A stretch of DNA of 64,000 nucleotides from assembly GCA_903919125.1 (NCBI GenBank), contig CAIXGS010000014.1, positions 30,200 to 94,199 of the forward strand, written 5' to 3'. The notes below the pieces were generated by a model. The model saw only the letters and a program-made list of their open reading frames with translations. It ran no database searches and was not told the origin of the DNA. The DNA is from an uncultured Spartobacteria bacterium. Its GTDB lineage: Bacteria > Verrucomicrobiota > Verrucomicrobiia > Chthoniobacterales > Chthoniobacteraceae. A program made the position numbers and the translations under genes. Positions 8,571 through 16,347 of this stretch are shown one piece after another; the stretch's first letter is position 1, and the number at the start of each line of letters is the position of its first letter.

Positions 8571-9227
8571 ATGAAACCGAAAAAATATTCAAGGGAAGAG
8601 ACGGACAGACGATTCTCCCGAGTTGGCTCAACGCCACTTCCGGTGGACAGTCCCTATTACAACGAAGTGTCGATAGCCTTCTTATCGACTACGCCAAGGC
8701 AGCAGCAGCGCAAGGCTACATCTTCGACCCATCCTTCTACGCCAAGCGGTACGGATTTGCCACCCGAGACAGAAATTAAGCAGGAACCCCCTGAAACCGT
8801 GTTAGCTACGCCTGTTCCCCCGGGCGAAATTACCTTTGGTTCTTTTGTTCTACCCTTTGCTGTTGACGGCTCAGGGGAGGAGTTGCCCGAGGACAAGTGG
8901 GAGCAACTTGAATTCTTGCAGGATAAAGTCCCGGCTCGGTGCGTCTTCCTCGGGGAGATCAATAGTGAACTTGATCATTCCCCCGGACTGACGTGGGTTA
9001 CCGAAGATTATTACTACCTGTTGCCTTGGGACGGCCCGGAGTATGACTGGGGCTTATTCCGAGTCTCTTGGGACGACAACTGGGGAAAATTCGGGTGGAG
9101 TCCCGACGCTCGGATCAAAGGTATTACCGACCCAAAGGAGGCCGCTCGTCAGTTATTCGGTGCTCTTATGGAACTATGGGGACGTCACGAGAACGCTGCG
9201 TACAGGGACTTTTTGAGAAGCATCTGA
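8571..9227 (+). CDS. Hypothetical protein
   Basis: The frame is open from 8355, but the ATG at 8571 (MKPKKYSREETDRR) gives the more natural protein of 218 aa; the upstream 72 codons look non-coding. There is a low-complexity Ser/Thr/Pro/Glu-rich segment (about residues 40-85). A C-terminal domain rich in aromatic and acidic residues follows (EDYYYLLPWDGPEYDWGLFRVSWDDNWGKFGWSPDARIKG). It ends in a helical ARQLFGALMELWGRHENAAYRDFLRSI. No signal peptide is evident. No family is recognised. It precedes the Sel1/protease gene by 91 bp. Confidence 0.5.
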   Translation: MKPKKYSREETDRRFSRVGSTPLPVDSPYYNEVSIAFLSTTPRQQQRKATSSTHPSTPSGTDLPPETEIKQEPPETVLATPVPPGEITFGSFVLPFAVDGSGEELPEDKWEQLEFLQDKVPARCVFLGEINSELDHSPGLTWVTEDYYYLLPWDGPEYDWGLFRVSWDDNWGKFGWSPDARIKGITDPKEAARQLFGALMELWGRHENAAYRDFLRSI

Positions 9228-9318
9228 ACTCGTTTTGCGGACGCCTTTGTTCTCAAAAAAAAGCACTTCCTCACCGACTGAGGCGATCACTTCCTCAGCA
9301 AAACTTGCACGAAATGTC

Positions 9319-10941
9319 ATGATCTGTTTGCCTCCTAAGGTGAATTTCAGGACGCTCATAGCACTCACCCTAGTTCTGGTGCCGCTGACCATGCGTGCGG
9401 ATAAGGCTTTTGATCCACAGAAAGCGGTTAGCGACGGTGAATTTTCTAAATTGAAAGCTATGGCTGAGAAAGGCAACGCCGATGCTCAGGCCCGCCTTGG
9501 GTTCCTGTACTATACAGGCAATGGCGTGCCAAAGGACTATGTCAAAGCTGCAGAGTGGTGCCGTAAAGCTGCCGAAAAGGGCGATGCCAATGCGCAACAC
9601 TTACTTGGGATGATGTACGGCGACGGCGATGGCGTGGAAAAGGACTATACGAAAGCTAGGGGGTGGTTCCTCAAAGCTGCCGAACAGGGTGATGCGGTTT
9701 CGCAGAGCAGGCTCGCTGTCTACTGTGAACTTGGCGTTGGACTGCCAAAAGACTCCTTGCAAGCAGTAAAATGGTACCGCAAAGCAGCGGAACAGGGCGA
9801 TTTAATTTCACAGGTGCGGCTTGGACATATGTACAAAAATGGCGATGGCGTGCCCGAAGATTATGCTGAAGCTGCAGTTTGGTATCGTAAGGCTGCGGAG
9901 CAAGGTGATGCCGAGGATCAATTTATGTTTGGTTATAGGTGTCAGTCCGGGGATGGTGCACCCAAGGACAATGCTGAGGCCGTGAAGTGGTATCGTAAGG
10001 CTGCTGAACAGGGGCACGCAAAAGCACAGAGAGATGTTGGCCTTATGTATTTTACTGGCGGTGTTGGGGTGATCAAAAATTATGTAGAAGCCTACCGATG
10101 GCTCCTGCTAGGCAGTGCGCAAGAATCAGGATGGTTATCCGACGTCTCATCCATACATTCAAAAAACGTAACCCTAAAAACCATTGAAATAATTGAAAGT
10201 CGCATTACAGCCTTGCAAAGAGCCGAAGGTCAGAGGCTCGCACTAGAATTTAAGCCTCGAGCGAGTCATCCTAGCAGCACGGCGAGCCCAGAAGCGGTAA
10301 GTGAGAACGCACGTCCCGAAGTCTCTGGTACTGGTTTTTTTATCACGGACGACGGCTATTTCATAACCAATCAGCACGTGGCTGGCTCTGGCGCAACGGT
10401 GCGTCTGGTCACGGCTTCGGGCCTTATTGCCGCCAAGGTGGTTAAGGTGGATAAGGCGAATGATCTGTCGTTGCTCAAAGCGAATGGAGTGTTTAGTGCG
10501 TTGCCTGTGATCACCAGCTCGCCTGTACGACTCGGGGCCGCAGCCTTCACCGTGGGTTTTCCCAATGTAGAGTTACAAGGCTTCTCTCCAAAGCTGGCCA
10601 AGGGGGAGATTGCTGGTTTAGCCGGGATACAGGATGACGCACGGCATTTTCAGATCAGTGCGCCCATTCAGCCCGGAAACTCTGGGGGGGCGCTAGTCGA
10701 TGAGCGGGGTAATGTCATCGGTGTGGTGGTGGCAAGGCTGAGTCAAAAGGCTGCTCTGGCAACAAGCGGCGTTCTCGCTGAAAATGTTAATTACGCTGTG
10801 AAGAGCAGCTACATCCTGAGTTTTTTAGAGTCTGTACCGGAAGTAGCAGCAAAACTGAAGGCACCGAATACCCGAGCCCGTAAGTTTGAAGACGTGGTCA
10901 CGGCTGCAGAGCAGGCCGCTGTGATGGTGTTGGTCTATTAA
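9319..10941 (+). CDS. Secreted Sel1-repeat protein fused to a trypsin-like (S1C/HtrA-type) protease
   Basis: The start at 9319 (MICLPPKVNFRTLIALTLVLVPLTMRA) gives a signal peptide and a 540-aa product; the frame extends upstream to 9235 without such a signal. Six Sel1/TPR-like repeats of 36 aa (consensus AEQGDA-AQ-LG-MY-G-GVPKDY-EAVKWYRKA) occupy about residues 38-260. A serine protease domain follows from about 335 to 505, with His353 (ITNQHV), Asp382 (ANDLSLL) and Ser455 (PGNSGGAL) all in place. Sel1 repeats usually bind proteins and the protease resembles HtrA without a PDZ domain. A role in periplasmic quality control or in sensing is possible. It lies 125 bp upstream of the defence array but is probably a separate unit. 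Confidence 0.85.
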   Translation: MICLPPKVNFRTLIALTLVLVPLTMRADKAFDPQKAVSDGEFSKLKAMAEKGNADAQARLGFLYYTGNGVPKDYVKAAEWCRKAAEKGDANAQHLLGMMYGDGDGVEKDYTKARGWFLKAAEQGDAVSQSRLAVYCELGVGLPKDSLQAVKWYRKAAEQGDLISQVRLGHMYKNGDGVPEDYAEAAVWYRKAAEQGDAEDQFMFGYRCQSGDGAPKDNAEAVKWYRKAAEQGHAKAQRDVGLMYFTGGVGVIKNYVEAYRWLLLGSAQESGWLSDVSSIHSKNVTLKTIEIIESRITALQRAEGQRLALEFKPRASHPSSTASPEAVSENARPEVSGTGFFITDDGYFITNQHVAGSGATVRLVTASGLIAAKVVKVDKANDLSLLKANGVFSALPVITSSPVRLGAAAFTVGFPNVELQGFSPKLAKGEIAGLAGIQDDARHFQISAPIQPGNSGGALVDERGNVIGVVVARLSQKAALATSGVLAENVNYAVKSSYILSFLESVPEVAAKLKAPNTRARKFEDVVTAAEQAAVMVLVY

Positions 10942-11066
10942 CCAGAAGGTGGCCGGGAACGTGGAGGCCAGCGCAGTGTTCCCGCAAGAAACGTCATTTC
11001 TGACATTTCGCTCTCTGTATTTGCTTGCATCCAAGCTATCCTGCAGGCTTCGGCTCCATCCCCTTT

Positions 11067-14000
11067 ATGCAACTTGCCTCAATCACCTCAGGCTTAAACC
11101 TCGTCGGCGTAGAACCCGGGCTGGTTGTCTCCGTCGTGACGGCAAGTGCCGTGGGGCCGGATTCCTACAAGCTCGTCTATCAACGCCCGGCCGGAGGCTA
11201 CCGGGACCGCCTCATCTGCCAAGCCGATGCCGACGCCTTCTCTGTTGCGGTCGCCGAACGGCCTTGGGCGTTTGATGGCAATGGCGAGGACTTCAAACTC
11301 GCAGTGGAAGCCAAGCGTATCGATCTCGCCTTCCTCTTTGATCCAATGATGGCGGTGCACACCTCCAGCGTGCAGCCGCTCCCGCATCAGATTGCGGCCG
11401 TGTACGAATCGATGCTTCCCCGCCAGCCCCTGCGCTATGTGCTCGCCGACGATCCCGGCGCAGGCAAGACCATCATGGCTGGGCTCTACATTCGGGAACT
11501 GCTCATGCGGGCCGATGCTCGCCGTGTGCTAGTCATTTCCCCGGGCAGCCTGACCGACCAGTGGCGGGACGAACTCTACGAAAAGTTCGGTTTGGAATTC
11601 CAAGTCTTCTCCAAAGAACTGCTGGCCGCCCATCCCAATGGCAACCCTTTCGAGAGCCTCCACCAAGTCATTGTCCGGCTTGACCAGATGAGCCGTAACG
11701 AGGACCTCCAGAACCAGCTATGCGCCGAGTCGTGGGACCTCGTGGTATTCGATGAAGCGCACAAGCTGTCCGCTCATTACGCCGGGTCGGAGATCAAGCG
11801 CACCGACCGCTACAAGTTTGCGGAACGCATCGGAGCACACACCCGGCACCTGCTGCTGATGACGGCCACGCCCCACAACGGCAAGGAGGAGGATTTCCAG
11901 TTGTTCCTTGCCCTGCTGGATTCCGACCGCTTCTACGGCAAGTTCCGGGATGGTGCCCACAAGGTGGATTGTAGCGACCTCATGCGGCGCATGGTGAAGG
12001 AAGACTTGGTCAAGTTTGACGGCAAACCGCTCTTCCCGGAACGCCGGGCTTACACGGTCAACTACACGCTCTCTCCGCTGGAGGCAGTCCTCTATCACGA
12101 CGTCACCGACTACGTGAAAACTGAAATGGGTAAGGCCGACCAGTTGGATGGCCGCCGCAAAGGCTCAGTCGGCTTCGCCCTCACTGCCCTGCAACGCCGT
12201 CTGGCGTCGTCGCCCGAGGCCATCTTCCAATCGTTGAAACGCCGTAGAGAACGGTTGGAGAAACGCCTTCGAGAAGAACAGCTTGGGCAACGGGGCAAGG
12301 CTTACGCCGAAACCCTGCTGGATGTCCCCGAGGACGAAGATGATCTCAGTGCCGAGGAGCAGGAGAATCTGGAGGAAAACCTCGTAGACACCGCCACCGC
12401 CGCCCAGTCCATTGCGGAGTTGCAGGGGGAAATTCACCTCCTTGGCAAATTGGTGGAACAGGCCAAGACACTCGTCTCCTCCAAGCAGGACAGGAAGTGG
12501 GACGAACTTTCCAAGATTCTACAGAAAGAAGGTCCAGAGACCCGGGACCGAGACGGCCGCCTGCGCAAGCTCATCGTGTTTACCGAACACAAAGACACGC
12601 TCAATTATCTGCGCCAACAAATTATCGGTGTCTTGGGCAGCGAGGACGCCGTCGTCGTCATCCATGGAGGCACCCACCGGGACGATCGCAAAAAGGCGCA
12701 GGAACTTTTCCGTTCGGACCTCGCCGTGCGGGTGCTGCTGGCCACCGATGCCGCAGGCGAAGGCGTGAACCTCCAGACCGCCAATCTGATGGTTAACTAC
12801 GACCTGCCATGGAACCCCAACCGTCTGGAGCAACGCTTCGGGCGTATCCACCGTATCGGGCAGGTGGAAGTCTGCCACCTCTGGAACCTCGTCGCCAAAG
12901 AAACCCGGGAGGGTGATGTCTATCACCGCCTGCTCAAGAAGCTTGAAGTCGAAGGAATCGCCCTTAAAGGCCGGGTGTTCGATATTCTAGGCGAGGTGTT
13001 CGAGGACATCAGCCTCAAGGATTTGCTAATGGAAGCTGTGCGTTACGGCGACAGTCCTGAGACCCGTGAACGCATGTGGATGCAGAAGGCGGATCGTTTG
13101 CTCGAACACGAAAACCTGCTCAGCGTGATGAACCGCAATGCGCTCGCACAGGAATTCATGTCTCCAGAGCGGATCTTTGCAGTGAAGGAGGAAATGGAGA
13201 AAGCGGAGGCAAGAAAGCTGCAACCGTATTTCATTCGTTCCTATTTCCTGCGGGCTTTTGAGACCTTGGGCGGCTCGATTTACCCCCGTGAACAGGGGCG
13301 TTGGGAAGTCACCTTTGTGCCCGGCGCACTACGTGAACGTGACCGCCTCATCACGGGCCGCAATCGCAGGGAACAGGTGCCCGTCCTCAAACGCTATGAG
13401 CGGGTCTGCTTTTCCAAGGATAGCCTCTCGCCTCCGCAGGCCGGGGGCGCAAGGGCGGTGCTGCTACACCCGGGCCATCCGCTCATGCTGGCTGTTAGCG
13501 ATGTGGTTCTCGAAAAACACGCCAATCTGCTGCGACAGGGCGCAACATTGCTCGATTCGGCGGATGAAGGCACCGAGCCCTCGGTCATCTTCCTGCTTTC
13601 ACACGAAGTTAAATCCGGCGACGACACCGTGCTTTCCAAGCGCATTCAGTTCATCCGAGTGAAACCCGATGGCTCGGCCACTTTCGCAGGCTGGGCACCG
13701 CACCTCGATTTGGAGCCCGTTGCGGAAGCTGACGCCGCTCATGTCGAAAAGCTACGCCAAGCGGACTGGCTGGCTGGCGACATCGAAAAACAGGCGATCG
13801 CTTTGGCTTCAGCGGCTCTCGTCCCAGACCATTTCAAGGAGGTCTACGAACGCCGCACCTCCCATGTGGACAAGACGCTTGTGGCGGTCCACGAACGGCT
13901 CACCAAAGAGATCAACTACTGGACCGACCGCCTCGTCAAACTCCGTGACGACCGAGATGCAGGCAAGGATGTACGCCTCAATCTGCAGAACACCGAACGC

Positions 14001-14567
14001 ACCCTGAACGATCTGGAAAGCCGTTTGGAGAACCGCAAAAAGGATCTGGAGTCCATGCGGCATGTGACCAATTCGCCGCCTTTGGTGATTGGTGCAACCT
14101 TCGTGGTGCCCGTGGGAGCCGTGCGCCAGCTGCGGGGCGACACGTTGCCCGCAGCCTTCTGTGCGGATGCCGCTGCCCGTTCCCGCATCGAGTGGCTTGC
14201 CATGGCTGCCGTGCGCAAAGTGGAGGAAGCCAAGGGACACAGGGTGGTAGATGTCTCCGCCCAGAAATGCGGCTGGGACCTCACTTCGTATCCGCCTGCC
14301 AGTGAGGGCCGACAACCCGAAGCACGCCACATCGAAGTAAAAGGCAGGAGCAAGGGGGCGGACACCATCACAATCACCCGCAACGAGATTCTCTACGCAC
14401 TCAACCAAGCCGATAAATTTGTGCTGGCGATTGTGTTGGTCGAGGAAGACGACTCCGTGAACGGACCTCATTACATCCACCGTCCCTTTGATGTGGAACC
14501 AGCCTTCGGAGTGAGTTCGCAGAACTTTGAACTCTCTGCTCTAATGAGGAGAGCCGAACGCCCATGA
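11067..14567 (+). CDS. SNF2-type helicase with C-terminal DUF3883 domain (DrmD/Hma-like)
   Basis: Large superfamily 2 helicase, 1166 aa from the ATG at 11067; an upstream TTG at 11025 is possible but adds 14 unremarkable residues. Walker A (DDPGAGKTIMAG) is near residue 130, DEAH (VVFDEAHKLS) near 230, motif III (LLMTATPHNG) near 270, and the C-terminal helicase motifs (ATDAAGEGVNLQ, then RFGRIHRIGQ) near 562-600. A coiled-coil-like segment lies between. The last 80 residues (IEVKGRSKGADTITITRNE...) match DUF3883, a domain with a restriction-endonuclease-like core. Helicases of this plan occur in DISARM class 1 (DrmD) and in helicase-methylase-ATPase defence loci. It is the first gene of the array; its stop overlaps the next start as ATGA. 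Confidence 0.9.
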   Translation: MQLASITSGLNLVGVEPGLVVSVVTASAVGPDSYKLVYQRPAGGYRDRLICQADADAFSVAVAERPWAFDGNGEDFKLAVEAKRIDLAFLFDPMMAVHTSSVQPLPHQIAAVYESMLPRQPLRYVLADDPGAGKTIMAGLYIRELLMRADARRVLVISPGSLTDQWRDELYEKFGLEFQVFSKELLAAHPNGNPFESLHQVIVRLDQMSRNEDLQNQLCAESWDLVVFDEAHKLSAHYAGSEIKRTDRYKFAERIGAHTRHLLLMTATPHNGKEEDFQLFLALLDSDRFYGKFRDGAHKVDCSDLMRRMVKEDLVKFDGKPLFPERRAYTVNYTLSPLEAVLYHDVTDYVKTEMGKADQLDGRRKGSVGFALTALQRRLASSPEAIFQSLKRRRERLEKRLREEQLGQRGKAYAETLLDVPEDEDDLSAEEQENLEENLVDTATAAQSIAELQGEIHLLGKLVEQAKTLVSSKQDRKWDELSKILQKEGPETRDRDGRLRKLIVFTEHKDTLNYLRQQIIGVLGSEDAVVVIHGGTHRDDRKKAQELFRSDLAVRVLLATDAAGEGVNLQTANLMVNYDLPWNPNRLEQRFGRIHRIGQVEVCHLWNLVAKETREGDVYHRLLKKLEVEGIALKGRVFDILGEVFEDISLKDLLMEAVRYGDSPETRERMWMQKADRLLEHENLLSVMNRNALAQEFMSPERIFAVKEEMEKAEARKLQPYFIRSYFLRAFETLGGSIYPREQGRWEVTFVPGALRERDRLITGRNRREQVPVLKRYERVCFSKDSLSPPQAGGARAVLLHPGHPLMLAVSDVVLEKHANLLRQGATLLDSADEGTEPSVIFLLSHEVKSGDDTVLSKRIQFIRVKPDGSATFAGWAPHLDLEPVAEADAAHVEKLRQADWLAGDIEKQAIALASAALVPDHFKEVYERRTSHVDKTLVAVHERLTKEINYWTDRLVKLRDDRDAGKDVRLNLQNTERTLNDLESRLENRKKDLESMRHVTNSPPLVIGATFVVPVGAVRQLRGDTLPAAFCADAAARSRIEWLAMAAVRKVEEAKGHRVVDVSAQKCGWDLTSYPPASEGRQPEARHIEVKGRSKGADTITITRNEILYALNQADKFVLAIVLVEEDDSVNGPHYIHRPFDVEPAFGVSSQNFELSALMRRAERP

Positions 14568-15778
14568 TTACCTCCCTTCACATCAAAAATTTCAAGAGTC
14601 TGCGGGACGTGTCGCTGAAACTCGGGGCGCTCAATTTTTTCATCGGCACTAATGCGAGCGGCAAGTCCAACGTGTTCGATGCGCTTCGGGTGCTTCAAGG
14701 GGTTGGTTATGGCTTCAGCATCGGCGAGGTGTTGGATGGAAAGCCAAAGAGTGCCACCAGCGAAGTCTGGGAGGCCGTTCGAGGCGGCAGCGCAAAGGCC
14801 ACCTTTTCTGGGTCTTCCAGCGAGCCAATTTCCTTTGAAGTAAAACTCGAGGGACCCGACGGAATAGCGGAGTACGGGCTGAGTTTCGACGCAAGCACTC
14901 AACGCCTAGTGAATGAGTGGTTGACCGTCGGGAAAAAGGAAATTTTCGATTCCAGACCTTTGGTTCAGGACGAGACAACTCCTGTTTTCAATGCCCGGTA
15001 TTACACGGGTAAAAAAGGCCCGCCGTCGATCCTTCCATTTGCAGCGAATCGTCCTGTTCTTGGACAAATCGCCCACGGTAACGGTGGAAAGTTTCTTCCA
15101 GAGCACGTGGGTGCAGCGCAGGCAGTGTCTATCGCCCTTGCAAACATGCAGCAGATAGATCCCTCACCCTCTATTCTGCGCTCCTACTCTCAGGCCCAAC
15201 AAATCTCCCGCATGGGCGAAAGGGGCGAAAACTTCGCCGCCCTTGTGCGCACCATCTGCAAAGATCCCAAGCTCAAGGAGGCTTACCTCTCTTGGCTGCG
15301 CCATCTTCGCCCAGACGAAATTCAGGATGTGGGCATCCTAACGGGAGCTGTTGGAGAACCGCTTTTTTCACTTACAGAAACCAGCGGAAGTGTGTTTCCT
15401 GCGCCCGTGCTCAGTGATGGTACGCTGAGGTTTGCGGCGATTGTGGCAGCCTTTCTTCAGCCAGACATGCCGGGGTTGCTTAAAATTGAGGAGATCGAGA
15501 ACGGGATTCACGCCAATCGGATGCGTCTGTTAGTGGAGTTGCTCCGAAGCAGCACTCGCTCGGCGACCACGCAAGTCATCGTCACAACCCATTCTCCCAT
15601 CGTCCTTGCGTGGCTACAGGAGTCGGAATACGCCCACACGTTCTTTTGCAAAAGGGATGAGGAAACTGGAGGGTCTCGCATCCTGCCCATCACTGAGATT
15701 CCTCACTTCACGGAGATTGTACAGAGACAGCCTATCGGCGAGCTATTCGCTGAAGGTTGGTTGGAAGCTGCCTTATGA
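14564..15778 (+). CDS. AAA ATPase of the RecF/OLD-like class
   Basis: The protein is 404 aa. The N-terminus has the ABC/SMC-like start (ITSLHIKNFKSL...) with Walker A GTNASGKSN near residue 30. Near residues 306-350 a Walker B-like KIEEIENGIHANR and a switch VIVTTHSPIVL follow, the usual order in AAA_21/OLD-type ATPases. No nuclease domain is fused, but the next gene encodes a TOPRIM-like protein, so the pair probably works as a two-component OLD-like nuclease. Such pairs act in abortive-infection defence (Gabija, PARIS and retron effectors are relatives in plan). It is coupled by ATGA overlaps on both sides, showing that it is part of one transcript with the helicase. Confidence 0.85.
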   Translation: MITSLHIKNFKSLRDVSLKLGALNFFIGTNASGKSNVFDALRVLQGVGYGFSIGEVLDGKPKSATSEVWEAVRGGSAKATFSGSSSEPISFEVKLEGPDGIAEYGLSFDASTQRLVNEWLTVGKKEIFDSRPLVQDETTPVFNARYYTGKKGPPSILPFAANRPVLGQIAHGNGGKFLPEHVGAAQAVSIALANMQQIDPSPSILRSYSQAQQISRMGERGENFAALVRTICKDPKLKEAYLSWLRHLRPDEIQDVGILTGAVGEPLFSLTETSGSVFPAPVLSDGTLRFAAIVAAFLQPDMPGLLKIEEIENGIHANRMRLLVELLRSSTRSATTQVIVTTHSPIVLAWLQESEYAHTFFCKRDEETGGSRILPITEIPHFTEIVQRQPIGELFAEGWLEAAL

Positions 15779-16335
15779 GTTTCAAGGTCCTCGTTATTCC
15801 CGAAGACCCTACCTTCAACGGCTACATCCTCAAGCCGTTGGTGGAGGCTGTTCTCGCCGAGGCTGGGAAACCCAAGGCCAAAGTTCACATTCTCTCGAAT
15901 CCTGCCGTTAAGGGCTTCGACCAAGCGATGAAGGTCATCAGGCAAACTCTGCCAGACATGTATGGGTACTGGGACCTTTGGCTTTTTATTCCCGATGCCG
16001 ATCGGGCCTCTGCACCAGCCATGCGGGCGTTGGAGGAAGAGATGGACGTAAAAGGAATCCGTTTGCTTTGTTGTCCGGCGCAACCCGAGGTCGAAATTTA
16101 CTGCTGTGTAGGCCATCGCAGCGAACTCCAAGCAGCGTGGGAAAAAGTACGTTCTTCCGCCCGAATGAAGGAGGAATACTTTGAGCCGCTCCTTCAACAA
16201 AACGGGGAAACAAACACAGCGGGAGGTGGCAGAGAGACGCTTATCGCCACGAGCCTGTCTAAAATGTCAGCTCTTTTTCAGCTGTGCCCGGAACTTGCCG
16301 ACCTGTGCGACCGGGTGCGACAGCTCACCTCGTAG
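15775..16335 (+). CDS. TOPRIM-like (DUF4276-type) partner of the AAA ATPase
   Basis: 186 aa from the ATG at 15775, chosen because it forms an ATGA overlap with the ATPase stop. The N-terminal strand ends in an acidic residue (VLVIPED, Glu10). A second strand carries a D-x-D motif (LWLFIPDADR, Asp74 and Asp76), followed by CCPAQPEVEIY. This is the spacing of TOPRIM folds, which bind Mg2+ for nuclease or primase chemistry, and resembles DUF4276 proteins found beside AAA ATPases. It is likely the catalytic subunit working with the upstream ATPase. Catalysis is inferred; the motif match is by eye. Confidence 0.65.
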   Translation: MSFKVLVIPEDPTFNGYILKPLVEAVLAEAGKPKAKVHILSNPAVKGFDQAMKVIRQTLPDMYGYWDLWLFIPDADRASAPAMRALEEEMDVKGIRLLCCPAQPEVEIYCCVGHRSELQAAWEKVRSSARMKEEYFEPLLQQNGETNTAGGGRETLIATSLSKMSALFQLCPELADLCDRVRQLTS

Positions 16336-16347
16336 TCACCCCTTCCC

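Noticed and set aside
13809..14480. 223-aa minus-strand frame opposite the helicase 3' end
   Set aside because: It is an antisense shadow of the DUF3883-containing helicase C-terminus.
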